A stretch of 64,000 nt of DNA from DTU015 sp012837895 (GCA_050952085.1 JBMNKH010000001.1:1-64000), one strand, 5' to 3'. Numbered from the stretch's first letter, positions 36,107 through 45,624 are shown. The notes: generated by a model not told the origin, from the sequence alone. A program made the numbers and translations.

Positions 36107-37045
36107 TCAACCGATAATCCTCGTACCTGTCTGTCCCAGGGCAGCATCCCGGGCCTTGTCCAAAGACGCGATAACAGCTAGCTTTCCGCCGTGCTCGATA
36201 AACCTCATGATCGCCTTTACCTTAGGCCTCATGCTTCCCTCGAAAAAATGGGATTCATGGTAGTAATCAGCCAGCCGGGACAGGGTCACTTGTCCCAACC
36301 AGCGCTCGCCTATGTCTCTGTAATTCAAGGCTGCACCATTTACATCTGTAAGTATGATCAGACTCGTAGCTCCTATTGATGAAGCCAGTATTTCAGCACT
36401 AAGGTCTTTTTCGACCACAGCTTCCACGCCTACAAGGCTTCCATCTTCCAATTCAACCACAGGTATCCCACCGCCACCTGAACAGATGACGATATGTCCC
36501 TCGTCTACCAGACGCCTGATGGACGGCGTTTCTATTATCGCTTTAGGTTCAGGAGAGGGGACCACCCTCCTCCAACCCCTTCCTGCATCCTCAATCCAGG
36601 TTTCCCCGTGCGATGCCATTCTCTCTTGTGCCCATTCCTTAGAGTAAAACGGCCCCACCGGTTTGGTGGGGTTACTAAAGGCAGGGTCATGCTTGTCCAC
36701 CAGGGTCTGGGTTACCACTGTTGATATGGGTATGTCTAAGTCAAGTTTCCTTAAGGCGTTGCGCAAGCACATTTGCAGCATATACCCGATCATCCCCTGG
36801 CTTTGGGCACCGCATATGTCCATGGGCATTTGAGGTACCTTTCCCCTACCTGCTTCGTTTTGGATTAGAATGTTGCCGACCTGGGGGCCGTTGCCATGGG
36901 TGATTACCAACCTGTACCCTTCCTGGACCAGACCCGCAAGCTGGGCGGCAGTTCTCTGGATGTTCCGCCTTTGGTCCTCAGCTGTGCCTCGCTCGCCCTT
37001 CTGCAAGATAGCATTTCCGCCAAGCGCTACCACGATTATGTCCAT
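36107..37045 (-). CDS. arcC: Carbamate kinase
   Basis: Transfers phosphate between carbamoyl phosphate and ADP, usually to gain ATP from arginine, citrulline or allantoin breakdown. The 312 residues show the amino-acid-kinase fold: VVALGGNAIL, ITHGNGPQVGN, CSGGGGIPV, KDLSAEILAS and LTDVNGA. ATG at 37045 follows GGGGAGG; the open frame begins slightly upstream. No arginine deiminase or ornithine carbamoyltransferase gene is adjacent, so its pathway here is not evident. It lies directly downstream of the carboxypeptidase gene on the same strand. Confidence 0.92.
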   Translation of the reverse strand: MDIIVVALGGNAILQKGERGTAEDQRRNIQRTAAQLAGLVQEGYRLVITHGNGPQVGNILIQNEAGRGKVPQMPMDICGAQSQGMIGYMLQMCLRNALRKLDLDIPISTVVTQTLVDKHDPAFSNPTKPVGPFYSKEWAQERMASHGETWIEDAGRGWRRVVPSPEPKAIIETPSIRRLVDEGHIVICSGGGGIPVVELEDGSLVGVEAVVEKDLSAEILASSIGATSLIILTDVNGAALNYRDIGERWLGQVTLSRLADYYHESHFFEGSMRPKVKAIMRFIEHGGKLAVIASLDKARDAALGQTGTRIIG

Positions 37046-37072
37046 CTTTGTTGCCTCCCCGGGGACAGTCAA

Positions 37073-38293
37073 TCATGCTTTGCCAAGTGCTTTCAACAAT
37101 GAACGTGCTATGGAATCCCACATCACCCGGAAGATATTCCCCCTAGGGACTTCATCTTTAGCGACCAGATCCGCCCTCCCCACTTCTTCGCCTTCACAAG
37201 TAAAGATCACTTCGCCGATCTTCATGCCTCTCTGAACCGGTGCTTCAAGGTCAGTATCGAAAACTACTTCATACGTTAAGCTATCTTCCTTCCCCTTTTC
37301 AACAGTTGCGCCCAGGCCTGTTGGGGCAATCCCCTCGGCCCATTTGCCTTTTCCTTTCCAGACCCGGACCCTTCCCAAGTTTGCATTAGGTTCAGCAACT
37401 TCAACATAGGAGAAGTTTTTGTACACATAGTCAAGCATTGAAGTGGCCAGCACAATCCTTTCTCTCTCACCCTCGTCTATGGACTTGCCCCTGGCCGATC
37501 CAAGGATTACGGCGATGGTTGAAAGCCCGTCCCGCTCTGCGAGGGCCACGAGGTTGAAGCCTGCCCGTGTGGTAAACCCTGTCTTTAGACCATAAACACC
37601 CGGATACGACCAGAGTAGACGGTTTCTGTTGAACTGGGTAATCGGGTTGTCGCCAGGCGGGGCATAGGTGAATTCCTTAAGTGCATGGAACTGCAAGGCT
37701 TCCGGATATCGTGTAATGTATGCATTGACCAAGGTAAACAGATCCTGAGCCGAAATCCTGTTATCATCGGAAATTCCATGCGGGTCAACAAAATGAGCAG
37801 ATGCAAGCCCTAGTTCGCGTGCCTGGCGGTTCATCCTGTCAACAAACGAAGTAACACTGCCTGAAATGTGCTCTGCCAAGGCCACGCACGCGTCGTTGCC
37901 TGATGCAACTGTGATACCTTGGATGAGTTCCTCTACTCTTACAGCGGTTCCCACAAGCAGAAACATTTTGGAACCACCGGTGCGCCAGGCTTCCTCAGAA
38001 ATGCTGACTTCGTCATCAAACGATAGTTTGCCCTGGGATATTTCATCAAAAACAATGAATAAGGTCATGATTTTTGTAAGGCTGGCAGGTACTTGGGGAG
38101 TGTCCACGTCTTTAGACATGAATACCCTGCCTGTCTTAAGGTCAGCAAGCAGGTAGCTGTCAGCGGCTATCTCAGGAGGTTCAGGTGCTGCGTAAACCGC
38201 CCTGTAGCCCAAAAATAAAGGAAAAATCAAGTGGCACACAAAAATGGTCAGATAGGTAAGAATCAAGAGCGATGCTGGTTTCGATTTTGACAT
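37073..38293 (-). CDS. dacF: D-alanyl-D-alanine carboxypeptidase (S11 family, DacF-like)
   Basis: Penicillin-binding carboxypeptidase that trims the terminal D-Ala of peptidoglycan stem peptides outside the cytoplasmic membrane. It has an N-terminal signal peptide (LLILTYLTIFVCHLIFPLFLGYRAVYA), the active-site triad ASLTKIM (SxxK), VASGNDAC (SxN) and LKTGFTTRAG (KTG), and a C-terminal beta domain ending in a likely amphipathic anchor. Length 406 is normal. ATG follows GGAGG. The dacF symbol is chosen by similarity within the S11 group. Confidence 0.9.
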   Translation of the reverse strand: MSKSKPASLLILTYLTIFVCHLIFPLFLGYRAVYAAPEPPEIAADSYLLADLKTGRVFMSKDVDTPQVPASLTKIMTLFIVFDEISQGKLSFDDEVSISEEAWRTGGSKMFLLVGTAVRVEELIQGITVASGNDACVALAEHISGSVTSFVDRMNRQARELGLASAHFVDPHGISDDNRISAQDLFTLVNAYITRYPEALQFHALKEFTYAPPGDNPITQFNRNRLLWSYPGVYGLKTGFTTRAGFNLVALAERDGLSTIAVILGSARGKSIDEGERERIVLATSMLDYVYKNFSYVEVAEPNANLGRVRVWKGKGKWAEGIAPTGLGATVEKGKEDSLTYEVVFDTDLEAPVQRGMKIGEVIFTCEGEEVGRADLVAKDEVPRGNIFRVMWDSIARSLLKALGKA

Positions 38294-38342
38294 AGTCCTC
38301 TACCTCCGTACTTCTTATATCATATCGAAGGAGGTTTCAAAA

Positions 38343-38795
38343 ATGTATATTATCTCATCATGCCTGTGTGGAAATGCTTGCCGGTATAACGGCTCAGCAG
38401 GTGAAATAGCCAGGTATCCACGGATCCGTGAGCTCTTGGCTCAAGGGATGGCCGTACCTGTATGCCCTGAGGCGCTTGGCGGCTTGCCTGTCCCCCGCCC
38501 TCCTGCAGAGATAACAGGCGGCACAGCCGCAGATGTGCTTAAAGGCCAAGCAAAGGTTGTGAATATAAACGGAAACGATGTAACCCGGAATTATGTAGAA
38601 GGTGCCAGGAAAGCCCTGGAGATCGCCCTCCAAGCCGGCTGCACCAAAGCAATCCTTAAAGAGAGAAGCCCCGCATGTGGAGTGCGTGCAGTGTACGACG
38701 GGAAGTTCAACAAGCATGTTGTTCCCGGCGACGGGGTATTTGCAGCTTTGCTCAAAGCTCATGGATTCACGGTGTTGAGCGATGAAGAACTGTGA
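38343..38795 (+). CDS. DUF523 family protein
   Basis: A 150-residue protein of the DUF523 family, rich in conserved cysteines: ISSCLCGNACRYNG near the start, PVCPEALGGLPVPRPPAEI, and ERSPACGV near residue 107. The cysteines suggest metal or cluster binding, but no function is established. ATG at 38343 follows a perfect GAAGGAGG. It is divergent from the carboxypeptidase gene. Confidence 0.88.
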   Translation: MYIISSCLCGNACRYNGSAGEIARYPRIRELLAQGMAVPVCPEALGGLPVPRPPAEITGGTAADVLKGQAKVVNINGNDVTRNYVEGARKALEIALQAGCTKAILKERSPACGVRAVYDGKFNKHVVPGDGVFAALLKAHGFTVLSDEEL

Positions 38796-38859
38796 TCTGC
38801 TACTTATTGGGAGTCAATCTGAACTGCGGCGCCGTGTGTCCCCTGGAGGCAAATAACAA

Positions 38860-38948
38860 TGGTGCCGAAGGTGGGATTTGAACCCACACAGGCGTACGCC
38901 TACGGCGCCCTGAACACCGCGTGTCTGCCTATTCCACCACTTCGGCAC
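38860..38948 (-). tRNA. tRNA-Leu (anticodon CAG)
   Basis: On the minus strand GTGCCGAAG starts the acceptor arm and CTTCGGCAC closes it, with CCA encoded at the 3' end. The anticodon stem CGGTG/CGCCG encloses the loop TTCAGGG, giving anticodon CAG. A long variable arm and the T loop GGTTCAAATCC are present. The 89-nt length suits class II tRNA-Leu. A promoter lies directly upstream at 38959-38987. Confidence 0.97.
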
Positions 38949-38958
38949 GTCAAAAAAT

Positions 38959-38987
38959 AGTTTAGCACAGGAATTTACCGTTTACAA
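38959..38987 (-). promoter_or_regulatory. Promoter of tRNA-Leu
   Basis: On the minus strand TTGTAA (38982-38987) and TAAACT (38959-38964) are separated by 17 bp, and the tRNA begins 11 bases after the -10 box. Confidence 0.7.
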
Positions 38988-39009
38988 TAGGTTTTTGGCT
39001 GCAGCGCAC

Positions 39010-39295
39010 AAAAAGCGTGTCGCAAAGGTCCGGGTGTATCCTCTGGGGAGTAACACGTTGAGACTAACCACTAATGGTAGATGCCACATGATAAACCCCG
39101 CCATGCCGTGAACCCGGAAGGCATTGAACCTGCTCTCAGCAGGTGGGTGCCCTCCTGTGAGCTTCTGTGCTTTCGCTCGGAGGCGACCTGCACTCCACTC
39201 ATCAGCGCCCAGGCTCCCTAGGTCACGGTGTTGGCTCAATCTTCACCGTGATTCACGCACACAGCAGGGTGTGTTATCAGCTTGTTGCCTTTGGC
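39010..39295 (-). ncRNA. Candidate structured RNA of unknown class
   Basis: The 530 bp between tRNA-Leu and the folT-like gene has no convincing gene but several stems: a 7-bp hairpin ACCTGCT/AGCAGGT at 39128-39144, an 8-bp hairpin TCACGGTG/CACCGTGA at 39223-39251, and a possible closing pairing CAAAGG/CCTTTG between 39023-39028 and 39288-39293. On the minus strand a promoter-like pair, TTGCAT and TAGAAT (18 bp apart, 39302-39331), precedes it and a T5 run lies at 39010-39014. I could not match it to 6S RNA, SRP RNA, tmRNA, RNase P or a riboswitch. The strand is uncertain. Confidence 0.35.
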
Positions 39296-39301
39296 ATACT
39301 G

Positions 39302-39331
39302 ATTCTATCACCTGTACAAGCTCGAATGCAA
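39302..39331 (-). promoter_or_regulatory. Possible promoter of the candidate RNA
   Basis: On the minus strand TTGCAT (39326-39331) and TAGAAT (39302-39307) with an 18-bp spacer point into the structured non-coding region. Confidence 0.4.
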
Positions 39332-39478
39332 GAACCGGTACGCCGCAGCAGTTGTAATTTGATGGCAAATCTGTGTGGTTGAGGCTGCACTTAAGCTTAT
39401 GGACATGCCGTGAAGTAATTCTGGTATACTTGTATCACAATCGCCCAATTGGCAAGCAAATACCTAAGGAGTGGAAGC

Positions 39479-40021
39479 ATGAGACGTTCCCGGTCCATAG
39501 CAATTACAGGGCTCTTGATAGCTTTGTCGGTGATCCTGACCAGGTTTGCATCTTTCCGGTTAGCTATCGGTGGTATAGAAGGAATCCGCGTGGGTATCGG
39601 CAGCTTGCCAAACATGATGGCAGGGATACTCCTGGGGCCTTGGTTCGGGCTTATGGCCGGTGCATTCTCTGACATCCTGGGGATGGTCTTAAGCCCCATG
39701 GGCAGTTACATGCCACACTTTACTCTGACCTCTGCTCTTCTGGGCACAATCCCTGGTATAGTGTTCCGCGCCTTGAACAGGGGAAAGAAGCACTCAGAAC
39801 CCTCACTTTTCCACCTTGGTGTGTCTGTGGCGTGTGGAGTGGTGGTGGTTTCGTGGGGTCTCACTCCCTACTTCCTCAATTCCCTGTTCGGACTTGATTA
39901 CCGGGTAATCATGCCTGTGAGACTTGTGGAAGGCATCATCACAATAGCCGCTTATCCTGTGGTGCTCAAAACCATATACAGCCCCGTGGCGAGAATGGCT
40001 TTGAAAGCCGGGGCTATCTAA
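39479..40021 (+). CDS. folT: ECF transporter S component, FolT-like
   Basis: A substrate-binding membrane subunit of an energy-coupling-factor vitamin importer, 180 residues with about six helices. The stretches GIEGIRVGIGSLPNMMAGILLGPWFGLMAGAFSDILG and MGSYMPHFTLTSALLGTIPGI match the folate-type S components. It needs the shared EcfA-A'-T module, which is not in this window. ATG at 39479 follows AAGGAG; a TATACT box lies about 45 bp upstream with only a weak -35. Folate specificity is inferred from family resemblance. Confidence 0.75.
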   Translation: MRRSRSIAITGLLIALSVILTRFASFRLAIGGIEGIRVGIGSLPNMMAGILLGPWFGLMAGAFSDILGMVLSPMGSYMPHFTLTSALLGTIPGIVFRALNRGKKHSEPSLFHLGVSVACGVVVVSWGLTPYFLNSLFGLDYRVIMPVRLVEGIITIAAYPVVLKTIYSPVARMALKAGAI

Positions 40022-40074
40022 GAACAACTCCAGGCACGGTGCTTCACCCGCACGGCGCACAACGCACAGTTTTG

Positions 40075-43000
40075 TTAGAACAGCGCCAGCTGCGCAGTTT
40101 CAGGCAAGCCTTCAAACACTCCGTGATCCCTCAACACTTCGCACAGCTTCTTGCCAAGACCAGTCCGTCGCCTGAAGTCTTCGACCGATTCAAACTCCCC
40201 TTGTTGCCGCGCCTTCACAATTGCAGCCGCAGCCCGGCTGCCAAGCCCCGGTATCGATGTAAACGGCGGAATGAGGCAATCGCCTTCAGGCACGTACCTG
40301 GTCGCATGGGACAGGTACAAGTGGTGCCGTCCGAAGGAAAACCCTCTTTCTGCCATCTCCAACGCCAGCTCAAGTGCAGCCGCAATATCCTGCTCTCTTG
40401 CAGTTGACGCCGGATTAGAGTTCACCTGGTTAATGTACCCCCGCCACTCAGTTGGTTCCAGGTACATAAACTCTGTTGTAAGCGCATTCCCCGTGAACGA
40501 AAAGTACGTGGAATAGAAGGCCAGGGGATGGTGCACTTTGAAATAGGCAATCCGGAAAGAGTTGGTTACATAAGCAGCTGCATGAGCTTTCGGAAACAAG
40601 TACGTGATTTTCTTGCAGGATTCTATATACCAATCTGGCACTGACAGTGCTCTCATCTGGCTTACATCTTCATCAGACAGGGGCCGCCCTTTTCTCACCT
40701 TTTCAGCTATGCCAAAAGCGGAAGCCGGGTCCATCCCCTTCTCCATCAGGTACAGGTATATGTCTTCGCGTGAGGCGATAACCTGGTCCAGGGTGGCAAT
40801 GCCGTCTCTGATAATATCCCTGGCGTTGTTCGCCCACACATCAGTGCCGTGGGATAGCCCTGAAATCCTCACAAAATCGGCAAAACACTTAGGTCTAGTC
40901 TCACATAGCATATTCCTTACAAACCTTGTCCCGAACTCAGGTATTCCCACAGTGCTGTCAGGGTTTTCGCCAGAGAAAAGCTTTAAGGTCTCAGGATCAT
41001 CCATGGGTATCTTTGTAGGGTCAACACCTGTAAGCTCATGGAGGATCTTGAGCACCGTAGGATCATCATGGCCAAGGATATCCACTTTGACCAGATGCCC
41101 TGACAGTGAATCATAGTCAAAGTGAGTGGTTATTGCGCCTGAGCTCCGATCATCTGCCGGGTATTGGAGAGGCGTAAAATCCAGTACATCCATGCCCTTG
41201 GGGATCACCATTACTCCTCCCGGGTGTTGCCCGGTTGTACGTTTCACGCCCTCGATCCCCTTGGCCAGCCTGGTTACTTCAGCCCGCCTGAACCCCTTGC
41301 CTCTGGATTCTTCATAGTGCTTCACAAACCCAAAGGCCGTCTTCTTGGCAACTGTAGCGATAGTGCCCGCCCTGTACACATTCTGCTTGCCCAGAAGAGT
41401 TGAAGCGAACTTGAATATCTTACCTTGCTCTTCCCCGGAAAAATTGAGGTCGATGTCAGGCACTTTCTCGCCTGTAAACCCCATAAACGTTTCAAACGGG
41501 ATATTCTGCCCGTCACGCCTGAGCTCGCTGCCGCATTCAGGGCATTGCATAGCGGGTAAGTCAAACCCTGAACCATAGGAGCCATCCAGGACGAACTTGT
41601 TCCAGTGACACTTGAGGCAAACATAGTGGGGAGGCAACGGATTGACTTCAGTTATGCCTGTAAGCATAGCTACAAGGGACGAACCTACTGAACCCCGGGA
41701 CCCCACCAAGTACCCGTCTTCCAGCGATTTTTCCACCATCCTGATAGCTATCAGGTACAGCGAAGAAAAATTGCCTCCGATAATCGCTGATAGCTCCTTA
41801 TCTATCCTTTGGCGGACGATTTCAGGCCATTCCATCCCGAACAGCCTGTTTGCCCCCTGTTCAGTTAGTTCCCTTAAGATTTCATCGGCGTTTGGAAGAT
41901 GGGGGAAAAACGAACCCTCAGGGATGGGAGCCAAGTCTTCAACAGCAGCTGCAATAGCCCGGGTGTTGGTTACCACCACTTCCCTTGCCGCTTCTGCACC
42001 CAGGTAAGCCGATACTTCCTCCAGCAATTCGTCTGTGGTGCGGAAATACAAAGGAGCTGGCTTCTCGCCGCTATCGTTCATGCCCTTCCCCGACAATAGC
42101 AGGGTCCTGAATATTTCATCTTCAGGGTTTAGGTAATGGACGTCGCTTGTGGCCACACATGGTATGCCTAAGGATTTGCTTAGTTCGTATATCCTGGTGT
42201 TTATTCTAATCAGGTCTTCTTCACCTGACACTTCACCGCTGTTTATGAGAAACTGGTTATTGCTTAACGGCTGTATTTCCAGGTAATCATAAAAAGATGC
42301 TACTCGCTTGAGTTGTTCATCGTCCAAACCTGCAAGCACAGCCCGGTATACTTCCCCTGCTTCACAAGCCGAGCCTACTAACAGCCCTTCCCTCCTGGCT
42401 GCCAGTTTTGCCCTGGGTATCCTGGGAGTCCTGTAAAAATGGTCAAGGTGCGACAAGGTAACAAGCTCATAAAGGTTTCTCAAGCCTTGTTTGTCCTTTG
42501 CCAGGAGTATTATATGGAATGCTTGTCCTTTCTCATCATCTTCTACAAGGTACGCTTCAATCCCGTATATAATCTTCATCCCGTATTTTTTTCCCAGCCT
42601 GTAGGCCTCAGGAAAAGCTTGAACCACTCCATGGTCTGTAATCGCAACTGCAGGATGCCCCCACGCAGACGCCAGTGCGATCGCTTCGTCCAGTTCCAGC
42701 ACACAGTCAAGCGCGCTCATTTTGGTGTGCAAGTGAAGTTCAACCCGTTTTTCAGGGGCAGTATCATGCCTCACCTTGGGTTCAAACAAGCACAAGTCAT
42801 TGCATATAAGCACCGGCTCTGAATCAAGGCGGTCGAGCCTGGCACGTCCCCTGGCAATCACCCATACACCTTCCTCAATCTCGTCGACTTTGCCTTCTTT
42901 GGGGAAAACCCGGACAGTTATTGAGTCTTCGTTGTCGGTGAGCACGAAAGCACCGTAGATGTCCCCGGACTGGGCCTGCCTCCATGTTACCTCCACCACC

Positions 43001-43443
43001 TGTCCTGCCAGGGTAACACTTTCCCGCTCCCCGCCGGTCACTTCCCGTATAGGTATTGGCTGGGTCCTGATTGGCCTTCCGAGCAGCACCCCGTCTTGTG
43101 GCGCCTTATCCCCGCTATTAGGCCCGTTCCCCAGCTTGTTTTGATATTCCTCAGGGAGCCCCCAGCGGACTGTTTCAAGTTCAGGGATCCTGTTTCTCAG
43201 TGCCTGGCCGATCTCGGCAAACCGCAACTCAACCTCTGTCCGCGACAAAGATGCACAGTGTCTTGCCCACGACCTGGGATCAACTACGTCAAGGCATACA
43301 GACCATGCACCTTCATCTGTGTTTACGCCAATGGAAACGACCTTCAGGCACTCCAGGATGGGATCTTCTTCTATCCCCAGGACCTTGGCAATCTTGGTGA
43401 GGCGGAAATCATCGCAAGACGGTGTAACTGTAACCACACTCAA
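40075..43443 (-). CDS. polC: DNA polymerase III alpha subunit, PolC type, without exonuclease domain
   Basis: Main replicative polymerase of Firmicutes. The order seen is an N-terminal domain, an OB fold (near residues 140-220), PHP domain (HLHTKMSALDCVLELDEAI, AITDHGVVQAFPEAY), a zinc-finger-like segment (CLKCHWNKF and CPECGSEL), the polymerase core (PDIDLNFSGEEQ, TGQHPGGVMVIP) and a C-terminal helix-hairpin-helix region. In ordinary PolC a DnaQ-like exonuclease interrupts the PHP domain after the YGIEAYLV-type stretch; here YGIEAYLVEDDEKG runs straight into AFHIILLAKDKQGL. That explains the length of 1122 rather than about 1430. TTG at 43443 follows GGAGGG and overlaps ispG by 4 bp. Confidence 0.93.
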   Translation of the reverse strand: MSVVTVTPSCDDFRLTKIAKVLGIEEDPILECLKVVSIGVNTDEGAWSVCLDVVDPRSWARHCASLSRTEVELRFAEIGQALRNRIPELETVRWGLPEEYQNKLGNGPNSGDKAPQDGVLLGRPIRTQPIPIREVTGGERESVTLAGQVVEVTWRQAQSGDIYGAFVLTDNEDSITVRVFPKEGKVDEIEEGVWVIARGRARLDRLDSEPVLICNDLCLFEPKVRHDTAPEKRVELHLHTKMSALDCVLELDEAIALASAWGHPAVAITDHGVVQAFPEAYRLGKKYGMKIIYGIEAYLVEDDEKGQAFHIILLAKDKQGLRNLYELVTLSHLDHFYRTPRIPRAKLAARREGLLVGSACEAGEVYRAVLAGLDDEQLKRVASFYDYLEIQPLSNNQFLINSGEVSGEEDLIRINTRIYELSKSLGIPCVATSDVHYLNPEDEIFRTLLLSGKGMNDSGEKPAPLYFRTTDELLEEVSAYLGAEAAREVVVTNTRAIAAAVEDLAPIPEGSFFPHLPNADEILRELTEQGANRLFGMEWPEIVRQRIDKELSAIIGGNFSSLYLIAIRMVEKSLEDGYLVGSRGSVGSSLVAMLTGITEVNPLPPHYVCLKCHWNKFVLDGSYGSGFDLPAMQCPECGSELRRDGQNIPFETFMGFTGEKVPDIDLNFSGEEQGKIFKFASTLLGKQNVYRAGTIATVAKKTAFGFVKHYEESRGKGFRRAEVTRLAKGIEGVKRTTGQHPGGVMVIPKGMDVLDFTPLQYPADDRSSGAITTHFDYDSLSGHLVKVDILGHDDPTVLKILHELTGVDPTKIPMDDPETLKLFSGENPDSTVGIPEFGTRFVRNMLCETRPKCFADFVRISGLSHGTDVWANNARDIIRDGIATLDQVIASREDIYLYLMEKGMDPASAFGIAEKVRKGRPLSDEDVSQMRALSVPDWYIESCKKITYLFPKAHAAAYVTNSFRIAYFKVHHPLAFYSTYFSFTGNALTTEFMYLEPTEWRGYINQVNSNPASTAREQDIAAALELALEMAERGFSFGRHHLYLSHATRYVPEGDCLIPPFTSIPGLGSRAAAAIVKARQQGEFESVEDFRRRTGLGKKLCEVLRDHGVFEGLPETAQLALF

Positions 43444-44531
43444 TTTTTTCCCTCCGGAGACTCTGCATATTCTCGTGCAAGTCTTACCAGTGCAGGCACG
43501 ATCTCTTCACTTGCTACCCTGCCTAATACTTTGCCGCGGGAAAACAGTATCCCTCCATCGCGGCCACAGGCAACGCCGATATCAGCTTCCTTTGCTTCCC
43601 CAGGCCCGTTAACAGGGCAGCCCATGACAGCAACCTTTAGAGGCACTGTCATGCCCTTAAGCGCATCTGATACTTGCCTGGCAATGGAGGCTAGGTCCAC
43701 CTGGGTGCGCCCACATGTAGGGCAAGAAATCATATCAGGGCCAAATACACGTATGCCCACTGACTGGAGGATCTGCTTGGCCACTTCAACTTCTTCATAC
43801 GAAGGGCCGGTCAAAGACACCCTTACAGTGTCTCCGAGGCCTAAGGCAAGTAATGTGCCTATCCCGGCAGCCGACTTGATCCTCCCGTGAAGTCCAGGTC
43901 CTGCTTCTGTAATGCCTATGTGAAACGGCCAATTGGTAAACTGGCCCATCAGCATATAGGCGCCTATAGTATCCTTTGCACTGGATGATTTCAGCGAGAT
44001 GACAATGTCCTCCACACCTGCATCTTCAAGGTACGCCAGGTGCCGCCTGGCGCTTTCTACCATAGCCTCAGGTGTCGGGGCACCGTAAGCCTCGAGGATG
44101 TCTTTTTCTAAGGAGCCTGAGTTAATGCCCAGCCGGATGGCAGCCCCCTTCGCCCGGGCCATTCCAGCTACTGTGATCAGGCGCTCTTTACCCCCAAGGT
44201 TGCCAGGGTTAACCCTGACCTTGTCAGCTCCTGCTTCAAGCGACAGAAGGGCCAGCTTGTAATCAAAATGGATATCAGCAACAACCGGGCACTGCACTTG
44301 TTTCTTGATGGCTTCAAGTGCCCTGGCTGCCTCCTTATCAGGCACAGCTACCCTTACTATGTCAGCTCCGTGGGAGACTGCCTGGCGGATCTCCCTCACT
44401 ACAGCGTCTATGTCCCTGGTATCACACTTGGTCATGGTTTGGATTGACACAGGCGCATTCCCGCCGATAGCAACACTGCCACACCGCACAGGTGTGGTCT
44501 TTCTTCGCTTGAACAAAGGAGAAAAAGCCAT
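43440..44531 (-). CDS. ispG: 4-Hydroxy-3-methylbut-2-en-1-yl diphosphate synthase
   Basis: MEP-pathway iron-sulfur enzyme that converts methylerythritol cyclodiphosphate to HMBPP. It shows SIQTMTKCDTRD, VPDKEAARAL, ADIHFDYKLAL, VRVNPGNLG, the cluster motif SCPTCGRTQVDL and VMGCPVNGPGEAKEADIG. The product is about 363 residues from ATG 44531 (AGGTGATG upstream); the frame opens slightly earlier. dxr of the same pathway is two genes upstream. Confidence 0.96.
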   Translation of the reverse strand: MAFSPLFKRRKTTPVRCGSVAIGGNAPVSIQTMTKCDTRDIDAVVREIRQAVSHGADIVRVAVPDKEAARALEAIKKQVQCPVVADIHFDYKLALLSLEAGADKVRVNPGNLGGKERLITVAGMARAKGAAIRLGINSGSLEKDILEAYGAPTPEAMVESARRHLAYLEDAGVEDIVISLKSSSAKDTIGAYMLMGQFTNWPFHIGITEAGPGLHGRIKSAAGIGTLLALGLGDTVRVSLTGPSYEEVEVAKQILQSVGIRVFGPDMISCPTCGRTQVDLASIARQVSDALKGMTVPLKVAVMGCPVNGPGEAKEADIGVACGRDGGILFSRGKVLGRVASEEIVPALVRLAREYAESPEGKN

Positions 44532-44588
44532 ATCATCACCTGTCAGCAACATAGTCACTGGTATCAATCTGGTTGGCTGCTCGTGGTC

Positions 44589-45620
44589 TTATTGCATCAA
44601 CCTTAGGATATCTTTGTACGTGACCACCAAGAACGCGATCATGAGCAGGAAAAACCCAACAAGGTGCACGAAACTCTCTTTTTCCGGGTCTATAGGTTTG
44701 CCCCTGACAGCTTCAATTCCTACAAAAAACAGCCTGCTCCCATCCAGGGCGGGTATGGGAAGCAAGTTTATCAACGCAAGGTTAGCTGAAATTGCGCCTG
44801 CCAAGTAGAGGAGCGAGCCCAGGCCGTGCCGGGCAGCTTCGCCCAAGATCTGGCTTATCCCCAGGGGGCCCGTTACTTCAGGGGCGACCTTCCCGACAAT
44901 CATGCCGAAAACGCCGGTGATCCAGACCACTGATACGTAGAAAGTTTCCCTGAAACCTTCCCTGATTCCCTCTATAACACCCAGGCGGACAAACTCCACG
45001 CCTGATCTTACTCCTATCACGCCTACACCCTCTGAATCCACCGGAACCACTGTAAACGTGAGTTCTTCGCCGTTTCTCTCCACAGTGATCTTAGTGGGTA
45101 TCCCTGCCCTTGGCTGTATGACTCTGACCATGTCTTCCCATTCAACCACTTGGACATCTTCAACCCGCACCACCTTATCGCCTGGGAGTATCCCGCTTTC
45201 ATGGGCGGGAAATCCCGGAACCACTTCCCCGAACTCAGTGGTGGGCCGTCCAAACCCCACGAAGGAAAACACGATAAAGAAGGCCAAAGTTGCTACGAGC
45301 AGGTTCATCAGTGGCCCTGCAAACAGGATGAGGGATCTCTTGCCGGGAGTAAGCGAATACAGCAGCCTCTCTCTGGGAATATGGGACTCTTCCCCATCTT
45401 CCCAGACATCTTCACCTGCAAAACGCACAAAGCCGCCCAGGGGTATCATCCTGAACGTAAACTCAGTCTCTTCGGAATCCCTGGACAACAATTTAGGCCC
45501 AAACCCGATGCTGAACTCGTGGATGTACACTCCCAGTTTCCTGCCTGCTATGAAGTGTCCAAGTTCATGGAAGAGTATCAATACTCCCAGGGTCAGCAAA
45601 GCCACTATTGTTTCGCTCAA
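44589..45620 (-). CDS. rseP: Site-2 protease RseP (M50 metalloprotease)
   Basis: Intramembrane zinc protease that cuts anti-sigma factors and leftover signal peptides. It has the zinc motif FHELGHF in the first membrane helix, one PDZ domain (about residues 125-205) and the third-ligand motif LLPIPALDGSRL, in 343 residues with four helices. TTG at 45620 follows AAGGTGA and lies directly after dxr, the usual order in Firmicutes. Confidence 0.94.
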   Translation of the reverse strand: MSETIVALLTLGVLILFHELGHFIAGRKLGVYIHEFSIGFGPKLLSRDSEETEFTFRMIPLGGFVRFAGEDVWEDGEESHIPRERLLYSLTPGKRSLILFAGPLMNLLVATLAFFIVFSFVGFGRPTTEFGEVVPGFPAHESGILPGDKVVRVEDVQVVEWEDMVRVIQPRAGIPTKITVERNGEELTFTVVPVDSEGVGVIGVRSGVEFVRLGVIEGIREGFRETFYVSVVWITGVFGMIVGKVAPEVTGPLGISQILGEAARHGLGSLLYLAGAISANLALINLLPIPALDGSRLFFVGIEAVRGKPIDPEKESFVHLVGFFLLMIAFLVVTYKDILRLMQ

Positions 45621-45624
45621 AACG

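Noticed and set aside
39000..39440. THF or cobalamin riboswitch controlling the folT-like gene
   Set aside because: The conserved boxes of these riboswitches were not found on the plus strand; the stems seen fit a separate RNA at least as well.
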